From: Coriobacteriaceae bacterium
GTDB lineage: Bacteria > Actinomycetota > Coriobacteriia > Coriobacteriales > UMGS124
Direction of reading: 5' to 3'
Assembly: GCA_019421015.1 (NCBI GenBank)
Contig: JAHZGC010000019.1
Span: 10,432 to 74,431, forward strand
Length of the DNA stretch: 64,000 bases
Both the position numbers and the translations under genes were made by a program. This document shows positions 44,041-52,525 of this stretch, piece after piece. Under the pieces are notes generated by a model. It worked only from the letters and a program-made list of their open reading frames with translations, ran no database searches and had not been told where the DNA came from. The stretch's first letter is position 1. Each line of letters opens with the position of its first letter.

Positions 44041-44757
44041 ATGCGCATTGTTCTGGCAGAGGATTCGCCGCGCGACGAAGAGGAGGTCCGCCGTTTGGTG
44101 GGGCGCTTCTTCGAGGAGCGCGGTGAACGGGTGGAGCTGGTGTCCTACGACGACGGGGACGCGCTGCTTTCGGCCGGGCTTGCCGCCGCCGGCGACCTGT
44201 ACCTGCTTGATATCGAGATGCCGCACGTGAGCGGCCTGCAGGTAGCCAAGGCCATTCGGGCCCACGACCCCGACGTGCCCATCTGCTTCGTAACGTCGCT
44301 CGGCCATCTGGCGCTCGAGGGGTATGCGGTGGATGCCGTGGGATTTTTGATCAAGCCGCTGTCATATCCCTCGTTTAAGGCGACCATGCAGCGGGCGGTC
44401 GACCGCATGGAGCGGGCCCGCAGCCGCCTGGTCATGTTCAAGGACGCAAAGAACGAGCGGTTTGCCGACGTTCGAGCAATTACCTATCTGGAGAGTCTGA
44501 ACAAGCGGACCGTCGTGCACCTGACCGACGGCATGGAGCCGTTCGGGTGCAGCGAGCCGCTTAAGGCCCTTGAGGGGCGCCTGGCGGAGGTGGGGTCGTT
44601 CTTTCGCGTGCACAATGCGTTTTTGGTGAACCTTGCGCAGGTCGAGACCGTCACGGCAACCGACGTCGTGGTGGGTGGCCAGACATTGCCCATCAGCAAG
44701 CACCGCAAGCGCGCCTTTATGCAGGCGCTCGCGTCGTATGTGGGGAAGCACCTATGA
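44041..44757 (+). CDS. LytTR-family response regulator (AgrA-like)
   Basis: A 238-residue protein with a receiver domain (residues 1-120; phospho-acceptor Asp57 in LLDIEMP) and a LytTR DNA-binding domain (about 140-238, ITYLESLNKRTVVHLTDG). It is translationally coupled to the GHKL histidine kinase by an ATGA overlap. It is divergent from the Tat flavoprotein at 41972 and is its most likely regulator. The ATG at 44041 is chosen because receiver-domain similarity starts there. Confidence 0.92.
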   Translation: MRIVLAEDSPRDEEEVRRLVGRFFEERGERVELVSYDDGDALLSAGLAAAGDLYLLDIEMPHVSGLQVAKAIRAHDPDVPICFVTSLGHLALEGYAVDAVGFLIKPLSYPSFKATMQRAVDRMERARSRLVMFKDAKNERFADVRAITYLESLNKRTVVHLTDGMEPFGCSEPLKALEGRLAEVGSFFRVHNAFLVNLAQVETVTATDVVVGGQTLPISKHRKRAFMQALASYVGKHL

Positions 44758-46124
44758 TTACCGATCGCCTGCTCACGCAAACAGATCCTGTTTGGTTGTT
44801 GATCACAATCACCGAGTTCGCCCTGGCATTGCTGTTTATGCGACCTCTTGAATTGCGCGACCCGGGCCGTGGCCGTCAGGTGGCACTGGGGGCGGTCGCA
44901 CTGATTCTGTGGTACGGGGTGCACCTGCTGCATCCTGGGTTTGTCCTCGATTTTGCGCTGAACATACTGGTTTTGTTTGCCTATGTGCGGGCGGCGCGTC
45001 GTACAAACAACCAGCAGGCCCTCTATGTGTCATGCATCTTTGTGCTGTGCACGGAGGTGGGCAAGATCCTGTGCGTCGACTTTTTCATGCAACCTTTGAA
45101 TGACTTTTTTGCAGCACAGCCGTCGTTTGTCGTGACGTTGGTTTGGGCGGCGGTGTCACAGCTTGTGGCCCTGGGGTGCCTTTTGCTGGTCTCACGCTGG
45201 GTGTTTAACGGCTCAATGAATCGCCTGTCGGGTGCACAGTCGCTGTTTGTGCTGCTGCCGCTTGTTCCCTACGCCTATGTGCGTAACAGCGAGTTTCTAT
45301 ACACCATGTATGACGATACGACCATGTACTGGAACATGGTGTGGCTCACGGTGTTGCTGAGCGTCGTGACCCTGCTGGTGGTTGTGGGCAACGCACACAA
45401 TCTGTCACAGCTGGTGGAGAAAAACGAGTACATTCGCATGCAGTCCCTGCTCAAGGGGCAACATGCCCAGTACATGGCGCTTAAGGGGGCCGACGAGACC
45501 ATGCGCCGCCGTTACCACGACCTCAAGCACTATCTAAACGAGCTGGAGGCCCTGCGTGTGTCTCCCGAAGCAGCCGACACTGCGGAGCTGGGAGAGTTTG
45601 CTGCTCGGCTGCGCGAGGAGCTGGCGCCCTACGAGCGCGATATCGAGACGGGCAACCAGATCCTCGACGTGCTGTTGGCCGAGAAGCGTGCGGCCTGCCT
45701 CAACAGGGGCATCCGTCCGGTGTTCTATACCGACGGGCGCGACCTTGACTTTGTGAGCAGCTTTGACCTGTGCGCAATCTTTGGCAACCTGCTCGACAAT
45801 GCCATCGAGGCCACCGAGTGCCTTGGCGGAGATGCGACCCACGAGATTCTGGTGGATATCCGGCGCTCGCGCGGCCTCGTGGTTATTCAGTGCCGCAACG
45901 CCTACGGCGGCAGCCTTCGCAACGACGAGCACGGGGACTTCGCCACCACCAAACGCGATGCCGAGGAGCACGGCTACGGTCTCAAAAGCGTACGCTCGAC
46001 CGCGGAGTCCTACGGTGGCTCCATGAGTGTGGCAACCGACGGCGGTGTGTTTGCGGTTACGGTGATTCTGCCGGTACCGGTGACAACGTCTTCGGTGACA
46101 TCGGCGTTGGGGCTGGACGGGTAA
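44754..46124 (+). CDS. Membrane sensor histidine kinase, GHKL (AgrC-like)
   Basis: The 456-residue kinase has about six transmembrane helices (residues 12-215), a phospho-acceptor His255 (RYHDLKHYLN), and a GHKL ATPase domain with NLLDNAIEA and GYGLKSV. It overlaps the LytTR regulator gene by four bases and is its cognate partner. AgrC relatives often sense peptides; here it may sense an electron acceptor or another signal. It is followed by AT-rich inverted repeats. Confidence 0.92.
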   Translation: MITDRLLTQTDPVWLLITITEFALALLFMRPLELRDPGRGRQVALGAVALILWYGVHLLHPGFVLDFALNILVLFAYVRAARRTNNQQALYVSCIFVLCTEVGKILCVDFFMQPLNDFFAAQPSFVVTLVWAAVSQLVALGCLLLVSRWVFNGSMNRLSGAQSLFVLLPLVPYAYVRNSEFLYTMYDDTTMYWNMVWLTVLLSVVTLLVVVGNAHNLSQLVEKNEYIRMQSLLKGQHAQYMALKGADETMRRRYHDLKHYLNELEALRVSPEAADTAELGEFAARLREELAPYERDIETGNQILDVLLAEKRAACLNRGIRPVFYTDGRDLDFVSSFDLCAIFGNLLDNAIEATECLGGDATHEILVDIRRSRGLVVIQCRNAYGGSLRNDEHGDFATTKRDAEEHGYGLKSVRSTAESYGGSMSVATDGGVFAVTVILPVPVTTSSVTSALGLDG

Positions 46125-46136
46125 CAGACGACGCTC

Positions 46137-46170
46137 CTAAATGATAAAAACCGCGATTTTTATCATTTAG
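46137..46170. promoter_or_regulatory. AT-rich perfect hairpin after the histidine kinase
   Basis: 14-bp perfect arms CTAAATGATAAAAA (46137-46150) and TTTTTATCATTTAG (46157-46170) with a 6-base loop, 12 bp past the stop. It could terminate the operon, but a related palindrome follows immediately, so an operator is also plausible. Confidence 0.6.
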
Positions 46171-46198
46171 CCACCCCAAAGCGTCCCAAAATGGGTGT

Positions 46199-46222
46199 CT
46201 AATTGATAGGTTTATCAGTTAG
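46199..46222. promoter_or_regulatory. Second AT-rich inverted repeat
   Basis: CTAATTGATA (46199-46208) and TATCAGTTAG (46213-46222), one mismatch, share the CTAA-TGATA half-site with the preceding hairpin. A similar half-site, AAATGATAAATTAG, is at about 47287-47300. The rest of the 383-bp gap 46125-46507 shows no convincing gene. Confidence 0.45.
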
Positions 46223-46507
46223 GAGGTCAGAGGGGCCACCCCAAACAGGCGCATGGCCCTTGTATGCCTGTACGAAAAGGCGCATGGAACCGAACCTCCG
46301 CGCCGCCCAAACGCACGACCCAAAGGTCGTGTTCCTGGGAGGTTTTTGTCCCGGTGGGGATTGGCCTCACGGCCTGCCAAGGAATTCCGCAACCGCATCA
46401 ACGCTCACTGCACAACGTAACAACAAACAACGAACGAACGGCAACGGCAAACCCCAACGACAGCTCAAAAAAGAGAGACCCACCTGAACCGGAAAGCGAT
46501 GTCATCT

Positions 46508-47026
46508 CTATGGCAGCGTCACTTCAAAACTGGCCGTCTGATTGGCCATATCCACGGCCAGCTGTAAGGCGTCGACGCGCGCTCGAACGGCGTCGTAGTC
46601 GCGGCCGGCCTGCTCAATATCGTAGTTGGCGTAGCGAAACAGCGAGGCGTCGGTGCGGTTGAACGACGCCAAGACGGTTTCGCGCTCCATGGGCAACGAG
46701 CTGCGCAGGTCATCGAGGCGGCGGGCCTCGTCGTTGAGCTGGGCCATGAGGACCAGGGTCTCGTCGATGGTGATCCCCTGGTCAGGCAGTACGTAGGTTG
46801 CGTTAAAGGAGTGCAGCGCGTGGCGGATGGCGCGCACCTCATCGTCGATGGCGGTAATGCGGGCGCGGGTTCCCTCGTAGTCGTAAACGGGTGGCTCCAC
46901 GTCCTCTCCGGCGGCCTTGGTGTAGTGCGAAACCTTGGCCTCGCGGGCAACGATGGAGGCCTTTTCGTCGTTGAGTGCCCGCAGCCGCTTATTGGCGGCG
47001 GCCGAGGTGAGGGTAATGCTGGCCAT
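46508..47026 (-). CDS. Hypothetical helical (coiled-coil) protein
   Basis: A 172-residue, highly charged, almost entirely helical protein (SAAANKRLRALNDEKASIVA; VRAIRHALHSFNATYVLP; DALQLAVDMANQTASFEV). It is soluble and has no signal. The arrangement loosely recalls DIP1984/septicolysin-like proteins, but I cannot confirm that. ATG follows AAGGAGAAGCCC. Isolated gene; function unknown. Confidence 0.65.
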   Translation of the reverse strand: MASITLTSAAANKRLRALNDEKASIVAREAKVSHYTKAAGEDVEPPVYDYEGTRARITAIDDEVRAIRHALHSFNATYVLPDQGITIDETLVLMAQLNDEARRLDDLRSSLPMERETVLASFNRTDASLFRYANYDIEQAGRDYDAVRARVDALQLAVDMANQTASFEVTLP

Positions 47027-47459
47027 GGGCTTCTCCTTGGGTCGAGCGGAAATTATATTGCGGACCCTACCCGATTGGATGCCAGTTCAATCCGGCGGGC
47101 GGCAGAAAAGGAGGCGGTGCGAACGATTTCTTTGACGTGCGGCGCCCGGGTGGGATCGGGGTTGCGGGCCGATGTTGGGGTGGCCGGGGCAAAATTTACC
47201 CTCAAGGGCCCCTGAACGAATGCATGAGGGGGTTGTGCGCGACCTCTGGGGCCCAAAAGGACGGGGGAGGCAAAATGGTGTTTCACAAATGATAAATTAG
47301 CAGGGATATTTCCATATCTAATAAATCTTCCTTGCCCTGTCCACGGGGGCAGTCGTGCACAACCCTCACATCATGCCTTCTGGCGCCCATCTCGCCCAAA
47401 ACCCTTGCTTTTGCTACCCTTGCAGCCGTAACTTGCATCCTATGAGGAGGACCCGCCCT
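47027..47459. other. 433-bp intergenic region, divergent promoters
   Basis: No gene is supported. It must hold promoters for the helical-protein gene and for the reductase at 47460. It contains an AT-rich patch (about 47280-47330) with a TGATAAATTAG half-site like those at 46.1-46.2 kb. Confidence 0.4.
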
Positions 47460-48368
47460 ATGGCACCCATCGAAACCGTTGCAATCATTGGCAGGGGAGC
47501 GCTCGGCATCATGTACGCCGACGCCATTGCCCAGGCGGGCGGCGACCCCGTCTTCATAATGGGCAATGCTCGCTACGAACGCCAGGCCGACGAACCGGTG
47601 CAGGTCAATGGCCGGGAGTGCGCCTTCCGTTGCGTGCGCCTATCGGAGGCCGCCCCTGTCGACCTTGTTATCTTTGCCGTAAAGGCCACTGTTCTCGACG
47701 ACGCCATCGATCTGGCCACCCCGCTTGTGGGTCCGCAGACCCGCCTGCTCTCCCTGTTGAACGGCATTACGAGCGAGGAGCGCATCGCCGCCCGCTATGG
47801 ATGGGAGAACCTCGTTCTCGCCGTAGCCCAGGGCATGGATGCCGTTCGTTTCGGTAACGAGCTGACCTACAGCCAGATGGGCCAGATTCGCTTTGGGGCG
47901 GCGCCAGCCACGAACCTCGAGGCTGTCTCCTCTCTGGCCGACTACCTGGGACGCATGGGTGTGCCCTTTGTGCTCGAAGACGACATCGTCCATCGCCTGT
48001 GGGCCAAGTTCATGCTCAACGTAGGGGTGAACCAGACCTGCATGGTCTACGGGGGCACCTACGGCACGGTGAGTGCGCCCGGCGAGCAGAACCGCACCTT
48101 TGTGGCCGCCATGCGCGAGGTGGTGGCGGTGGCCAACGCCGAAGGGGTGGCGCTTACCGAGGCCGACCTGACGGGCATGGCCGAGCTCATGGCGACCCTC
48201 GACCCCGCGGGCATGCCCTCCATGGCCCAGGACCGCATCAGCCGCAAGCCTTCGGAGGTGGAGGAGTTCTCGGGGGCGCTTATCGCCCGGGCCGAGCGCC
48301 ACAACATCCTGGTGCCCACAAACCGCTGGCTCTACGAGCAGGTCAAACGTATCGAGGGGGAGTACTAG
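47460..48368 (+). CDS. Ketopantoate reductase-family (PanE/ApbA) oxidoreductase
   Basis: A 302-residue protein with an N-terminal NADPH Rossmann fold (IIGRGALGIMYA, GxGxxG at 11-16) and a C-terminal helical domain. Family catalytic residues are likely the Lys in LWAKFMLNVGVNQ and the Glu in KPSEVEEFSGAL. PanE reduces 2-dehydropantoate to pantoate in coenzyme A synthesis; several paralogues in gut bacteria act on other 2-oxoacids. ATG at 47460 follows GAGGAGGACCCGCCCT. Confidence 0.85.
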   Translation: MAPIETVAIIGRGALGIMYADAIAQAGGDPVFIMGNARYERQADEPVQVNGRECAFRCVRLSEAAPVDLVIFAVKATVLDDAIDLATPLVGPQTRLLSLLNGITSEERIAARYGWENLVLAVAQGMDAVRFGNELTYSQMGQIRFGAAPATNLEAVSSLADYLGRMGVPFVLEDDIVHRLWAKFMLNVGVNQTCMVYGGTYGTVSAPGEQNRTFVAAMREVVAVANAEGVALTEADLTGMAELMATLDPAGMPSMAQDRISRKPSEVEEFSGALIARAERHNILVPTNRWLYEQVKRIEGEY

Positions 48369-48369
48369 C

Positions 48370-48609
48370 ATGGGAAGCCCGATCGACCGCTCCGAACGCG
48401 AACGTTGGCAGGCGGCTCTCAAGGCCAAGAATTGCGGCGGCCGTCCCCAAGGCCAGGCCGCCATGGCTAAACAGTGCGGCAAGGGCATCGGTCCCAATAA
48501 GGCCTGCGGCCACAAGGGCGGCATCTGCCGGCAGGGTCCAAGCGCGGGTAGGGGAGAAGGCCGCGCAGGGACCCCTGCGACTTCTCTCATCGGTAGATCA
48601 TCGGGGTGA
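48370..48609 (+). CDS. Small Cys/Gly/Lys-rich protein
   Basis: A 79-residue frame beginning one base after the PanE-like stop, with a ribosome-binding site (GGGGGAGTACTAGC) inside the panE end. It has four cysteines (NCGGRPQG; QCGKGIGPNKACGHKGGICR), possibly metal-binding, and a basic, low-complexity tail. Translational coupling is likely. It could be a chance frame; its end is close to the convergent response regulator. Confidence 0.45.
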   Translation: MGSPIDRSERERWQAALKAKNCGGRPQGQAAMAKQCGKGIGPNKACGHKGGICRQGPSAGRGEGRAGTPATSLIGRSSG

Positions 48610-48616
48610 GGGGGCA

Positions 48617-49312
48617 TCAGCTGCCGATGCGATATCCAAATCCAAACACGGTTTGCAGCAAAACCGGCTCGGAGGGGTTCTGCTCGATTTTTTCTCGAAT
48701 CCGTCGTACGTAGCTCGGAATGCTGATGGAGGAGTCTCGGAATTGATCGCCCCAGACCTCCCTTATGATTTCGTCTCGAGTGAAGACCTGCCCCGGATGG
48801 GCTGCCAAAAGCTCCACGATTTTGAACTCCTTTGGCGTGAGGGCCACGGGCTTGCCGTGAACGAGGACCTCGCATCTTTGTGCGTTGACAATGAGGTCGC
48901 GGGGGGCTCCGCTGCGGTGGATCGGCGTCGACCCGGGGGTGGTGCTTTCGCGATGGGCTCGACGCAGCAGGGCTTTGACCCTGAGCAACAGTTCTTCGTC
49001 ATCGAATGGTTTGGCCAGATAATCGTCTGCGCCGGCCCGAAGGCCAACGTGGCGATCAACGATGTCGCATTTGGCCGAGAGCATGAGTATGGGCATCTCT
49101 GGCTGCCGATTGCGTATGGCCTCGCATAGCTCGAACCCGTTGATTCCCGGCATCATGACATCGAGAATGACAACGTCGGGCCTGTGGTCCTCTATGGCCT
49201 CCAGTGCTTTTGTTGATTGGCAGATGCCGATGTATTCGAACCCTGCATTGGAGAAGATGAGCTCTAACGCACGGAGCAGGCTCTGCTCGTCGTCCACAAC
49301 CATGACTTTCAT
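48617..49312 (-). CDS. OmpR/PhoB-family response regulator
   Basis: A 231-residue protein with a receiver domain (Asp51 in ILDVMMPG) and a C-terminal winged helix (VALTPKEFKIVELLAAHPGQ ... SSISIPSYVRRIREKI). It begins three bases after the histidine kinase stop, as the last gene of the nrfA-kinase-regulator cluster. Probably phosphorylated by that kinase and controls nitrite or redox-responsive genes, perhaps nrfA itself. Confidence 0.92.
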   Translation of the reverse strand: MKVMVVDDEQSLLRALELIFSNAGFEYIGICQSTKALEAIEDHRPDVVILDVMMPGINGFELCEAIRNRQPEMPILMLSAKCDIVDRHVGLRAGADDYLAKPFDDEELLLRVKALLRRAHRESTTPGSTPIHRSGAPRDLIVNAQRCEVLVHGKPVALTPKEFKIVELLAAHPGQVFTRDEIIREVWGDQFRDSSISIPSYVRRIREKIEQNPSEPVLLQTVFGFGYRIGS

Positions 49313-49315
49313 GGG

Positions 49316-50776
49316 CTACCTTTCGGGCGGAGGGGGCGTGGGGTTATTGGGCGCCTTAAGCGGCAGCGTTACGATGAATGTGCTGCCAAGGTCTGGAGCG
49401 CTTATAAGCTGGATGGTTCCACCGAGGGCGTGTACGAGGGTATCGGCCAGGAAGAGGCCCAGGCCGCTTCCTTTTGCCATACGCTCCCCCTTGGTATTGG
49501 TTGCTTGGACGAAGCGGCCGAATACCTTTTTCTGTTGTGCGAGGGGGATGCCGGGTCCCTCGTCTGAAACGGACACCCTCACCCCCTCGTCGCAGGGGAC
49601 TGTGTCAATGCGAACGCTGCCCCCCTCGGGTGAGAACTTCACGGCATTGCCGATAATGTTCATAAAGACTTTTTGTAAAGCGCTGGGATCTGACACAATG
49701 ATGGGGGTGCCGGGCCCTATGTTTTTAACGAGTGATATGCGTTTGCTGTCGGCTAGGGGTCCCATAACCGCCGTAATTGATTGAAGCACATCCACCAAAT
49801 CGACCTCGTCATACCCAAGAGAAAACGCTCCGCTTTCTAGTTTTGCTACGTCAATTGTGTTGTTGACCATGTTGAGAAGGAGACGGCTGTTCTCTCTAAT
49901 CTCTCCGACCATTTTTAGGTCGTGTTCGCTGTGATGCGCGTTTTCTTTTTCCCAGATATCGGTAAAGGCCATGATCGATGAAAGGGGTGTGCGCAACTCA
50001 TGACTCATAATGGTAAGAAAATCCTGTTGAGCGGCGTTTTCGTGGTGCAATTGCAGATTGTATGCGGTAAGGGGCCCCGTGACCCATCGCTTCAAAGCGA
50101 ATCGCATAACCAGAATGATGGTTGCCGCCAGCGCTGTAAAGAAAACGATGCCTCGAGTCGTGCGGGCCGCTGCCTCGCGCTCGTAGGGATCGAGGGGGAT
50201 GACGATGCTGGCGATTCCGGCAAGGTCTCCCAAATCCATTCCTTCTTTGATAAACCCTGTTTCGTCCAATTCGCCGGCCGGTTTGCCATGGCACGCGAGA
50301 CAATTGTTTTTAACTTCAAGCGATGCTGCGTAGCGAAATACCTTTTTGTCTTTGTATTCGTCCAGGGCGTGGTATTCGCTGACGTTTTGCGAGTTGAGGG
50401 TTTCGATGGCCGCCCGCTCAAAGGCGTCGGGGACGTCGGTACTCGAACGGGGGTTTTCCCTAGCGAAGCGGATGACGTAGCCCTCGGCGCGATTGGTGAA
50501 GCGTTGGGCAATGTTCTTCCCGGCAACGGAGCAATAGATATGCTTAAAATCGTACGATCCGTCTGAGTTGTAGTTGATGGCGTCTTGAGAGTCGTTTATA
50601 TAGTCCCAAGCTGCTTGCATTTCAAGATTAAGGGTCCGGGCTTCTGTGAGCGCTTTTTCCACCATGACCTCGCGCTGAACGCCGGTATCCCAGGCAAGGT
50701 AGGCGACGACAGCTATGACAAATACCACGGCAACTAGGGCCGTAAAGCGCATGGACAACTTGTCGTGAGCCTTCAT
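49316..50776 (-). CDS. Histidine kinase with extracytoplasmic heme-c domain (DUF3365/Tll0287-like)
   Basis: A 486-residue kinase: transmembrane helix near residue 10-30, a DUF3365-like sensor domain containing CLACHG (159-164), a second helix (about 210-230), HisKA with His259 (SHELRTPLSS) and a HATPase domain (NIIGNAVKFS, GSGLGLFL). A CXXCH motif predicts covalently bound heme c, so it likely senses redox state or a gas/NOx ligand outside the membrane. ATG at 50776 follows AAAGGAGCCCCAT. Downstream of nrfA, upstream of its response regulator. Confidence 0.92.
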   Translation of the reverse strand: MKAHDKLSMRFTALVAVVFVIAVVAYLAWDTGVQREVMVEKALTEARTLNLEMQAAWDYINDSQDAINYNSDGSYDFKHIYCSVAGKNIAQRFTNRAEGYVIRFARENPRSSTDVPDAFERAAIETLNSQNVSEYHALDEYKDKKVFRYAASLEVKNNCLACHGKPAGELDETGFIKEGMDLGDLAGIASIVIPLDPYEREAAARTTRGIVFFTALAATIILVMRFALKRWVTGPLTAYNLQLHHENAAQQDFLTIMSHELRTPLSSIMAFTDIWEKENAHHSEHDLKMVGEIRENSRLLLNMVNNTIDVAKLESGAFSLGYDEVDLVDVLQSITAVMGPLADSKRISLVKNIGPGTPIIVSDPSALQKVFMNIIGNAVKFSPEGGSVRIDTVPCDEGVRVSVSDEGPGIPLAQQKKVFGRFVQATNTKGERMAKGSGLGLFLADTLVHALGGTIQLISAPDLGSTFIVTLPLKAPNNPTPPPPER

Positions 50777-50849
50777 ATGGGGCTCCTTTCCCGAGAAGCC
50801 CATCATAGCATCGGTCTGCCGAATTGGATTTTCTTTTGTCGGCGCTTAA

Positions 50850-50876
50850 GGGAGGGGGCCCAGCGACCCCCCTCCC
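50850..50876 (-). terminator. Hairpin between nrfA and the histidine kinase
   Basis: GGGAGGGGG and CCCCCTCCC arms with a short loop, just past the nrfA stop. T-tract is weak, so partial termination or an mRNA end is more likely. Confidence 0.4.
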
Positions 50877-50900
50877 TGACTGGTCAAAATTGGGGATAAA

Positions 50901-52319
50901 TTACTTTTTGGCAGTTTCGATAATGGCGAACGATTCGTCAACGAGTTTCTCGGCCCTTGAGAGGTAGTCATCGAGGCCAGTAGGGTTGTGCGCGACCTTG
51001 ATGCCTGCGTCATCCATCGGTGATCCCCAACACAGCTCATTATAGAAATCAGCATGTAGCAGGTTGTCGCGCAGAGTATTCAGGGTCTCCTCGTCGTAAT
51101 TTCCCGACTTTACGGCTTCGATAACGGCGGCTTCAAGCTCGTCGAGACGGCCTTTGAGCGTCGTTTCGCGTTCGGCGGCCTCGGCCTGCTTTTGACGTAC
51201 CATATTCACCATGGCGTCGGCGCTTTCGATACCCTGATTCTGGTGGCAACCAAGGCACGTTTCGAGAGCGGCGCTATTCTCGAGGGGGGACTGGGAGAAA
51301 TTGTGGTCGGTAAAGGTTGTGCCATCTGCGGCTTCAAGCGTAGGCATATGGCAGGTCACACAATCGATGCCCAGGGAGTCATGGGTGCCGTTATGGAACA
51401 TTTCCAAATCGGCATGCATGCCGCCGGCGCGCATAACGCCGTACTCGTCGGGGAAGGTCATGCCGTCTTCCTTGAGCGCCTGGATAATGGAGTCGGCATC
51501 AAAGCCATAACGGAAAGGCTTTTCGGACTTGAAGTACTCATCGTCCTTGCACCTACCGGTAAAGAAGGTGCCGTTGTGGCATTGCCCGCACAGCTTTTCA
51601 CCCATGGTGAGGTCGATGCCGTCATCGCCGATGATGGTGTTGAAGAAGATGTGCTGGGAGCCAAGATTGTCCACGCTGGGTGCGTCGGCATCCTCATGAC
51701 AGGAGCCGCAGCTGGTTACATCTCCACCGATAAAGTCTTTGACATCCTGGTCAATAACCATCGCAAACGCCTCGGAGCCGTAGGTTTCGTAGAGATCGTT
51801 AAAAACACTGCTCTTACAGGCGTAGCACCGGGCTGAGAATCCAAAAGATGCAGGGTCTTCGGGCTGGTCAACAGTATAGGTGTTGGTTGCTCGGTCCCAA
51901 GTTACTCCTGCAACGAGCATATGGCCTTCTTCATCAAGGATGGGAGAGCCTCCGCCATAATCGCGTACCCAGGGTCCTTCGACCTTTCCCTGATAGGTGG
52001 AGTGACCATACTGCTTGCCATCGCGAGTCTTCTCGATGGCCCAAGTCCAGTATTGGTATGGATAGGCCTCGGCGCGGGCCTGTTCAAAGTCGCGAGCCAC
52101 GCCTTCCACGTAGTTGTTGCGGTCGTCATTTAGGTAGGCCAAGGCATCAAAGTCGTCGTCAGTGCCATAAACGACACTGACGGTCTGGCTACCATCCGAT
52201 TGTGCTACCGCTTGGCGGTTAGAATCGATTCCGGTTACGGCCGCAACGGCAAGCGTGCCGATGAGCAACCCCATTCCAGCGGTTGCAGCAACCCGAGTTC
52301 GTACTGTGCGTGCTGTCAT
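50901..52319 (-). CDS. nrfA: Cytochrome c nitrite reductase, pentaheme (ammonia-forming)
   Basis: A 472-residue exported protein with a signal peptide (residues 1-39) and five heme motifs: the active-site CYACK (165-169, Lys ligand) plus CGSCH (204-208), CGQCH (244-248), CVTCH (320-324) and CLGCH (355-359). A CXXCK first motif followed by four CXXCH motifs is diagnostic of NrfA, which reduces nitrite to ammonium with six electrons. ATG at 52319 follows CGAGAGGGAGAAATC. No NrfH-type quinol dehydrogenase is adjacent, so electron supply is unclear. Next genes are the heme-domain kinase and its regulator. Confidence 0.95.
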   Translation of the reverse strand: MTARTVRTRVAATAGMGLLIGTLAVAAVTGIDSNRQAVAQSDGSQTVSVVYGTDDDFDALAYLNDDRNNYVEGVARDFEQARAEAYPYQYWTWAIEKTRDGKQYGHSTYQGKVEGPWVRDYGGGSPILDEEGHMLVAGVTWDRATNTYTVDQPEDPASFGFSARCYACKSSVFNDLYETYGSEAFAMVIDQDVKDFIGGDVTSCGSCHEDADAPSVDNLGSQHIFFNTIIGDDGIDLTMGEKLCGQCHNGTFFTGRCKDDEYFKSEKPFRYGFDADSIIQALKEDGMTFPDEYGVMRAGGMHADLEMFHNGTHDSLGIDCVTCHMPTLEAADGTTFTDHNFSQSPLENSAALETCLGCHQNQGIESADAMVNMVRQKQAEAAERETTLKGRLDELEAAVIEAVKSGNYDEETLNTLRDNLLHADFYNELCWGSPMDDAGIKVAHNPTGLDDYLSRAEKLVDESFAIIETAKK

Positions 52320-52457
52320 GATTTCTCCCTCTCGCTCGAATCCAGCTTTAGGTTCATTGTAGGTGGAGGGACCGTGTGGTGGGATTGTGGAGGCATTGCA
52401 ATCTGATTGTGTTTTGCACGGATCGCTTGGAGTTTGAAGCACGTGGCTTTTACACAT

Positions 52458-52493
52458 GTGGGCGGGGTCCCGATGCCTCGAGACCCCGCCCAC
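52458..52493 (-). terminator. Terminator between flavoprotein and nrfA
   Basis: A perfect 12-base stem (GTGGGCGGGGTC, GACCCCGCCCAC) in the 206-bp gap after the 52.5-kb flavoprotein stop and before nrfA on the same strand. It suggests separate transcripts; no T-tract is visible on the minus strand. Confidence 0.65.
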
Positions 52494-52525
52494 TTACAGC
52501 CCTTCTGTTTTAATGCTCTAGTTTT

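Noticed and set aside
46203..46487. 94-residue plus-strand frame after the histidine kinase
   Set aside because: It begins with TTG inside an inverted repeat, has no ribosome-binding site and shows no domain.
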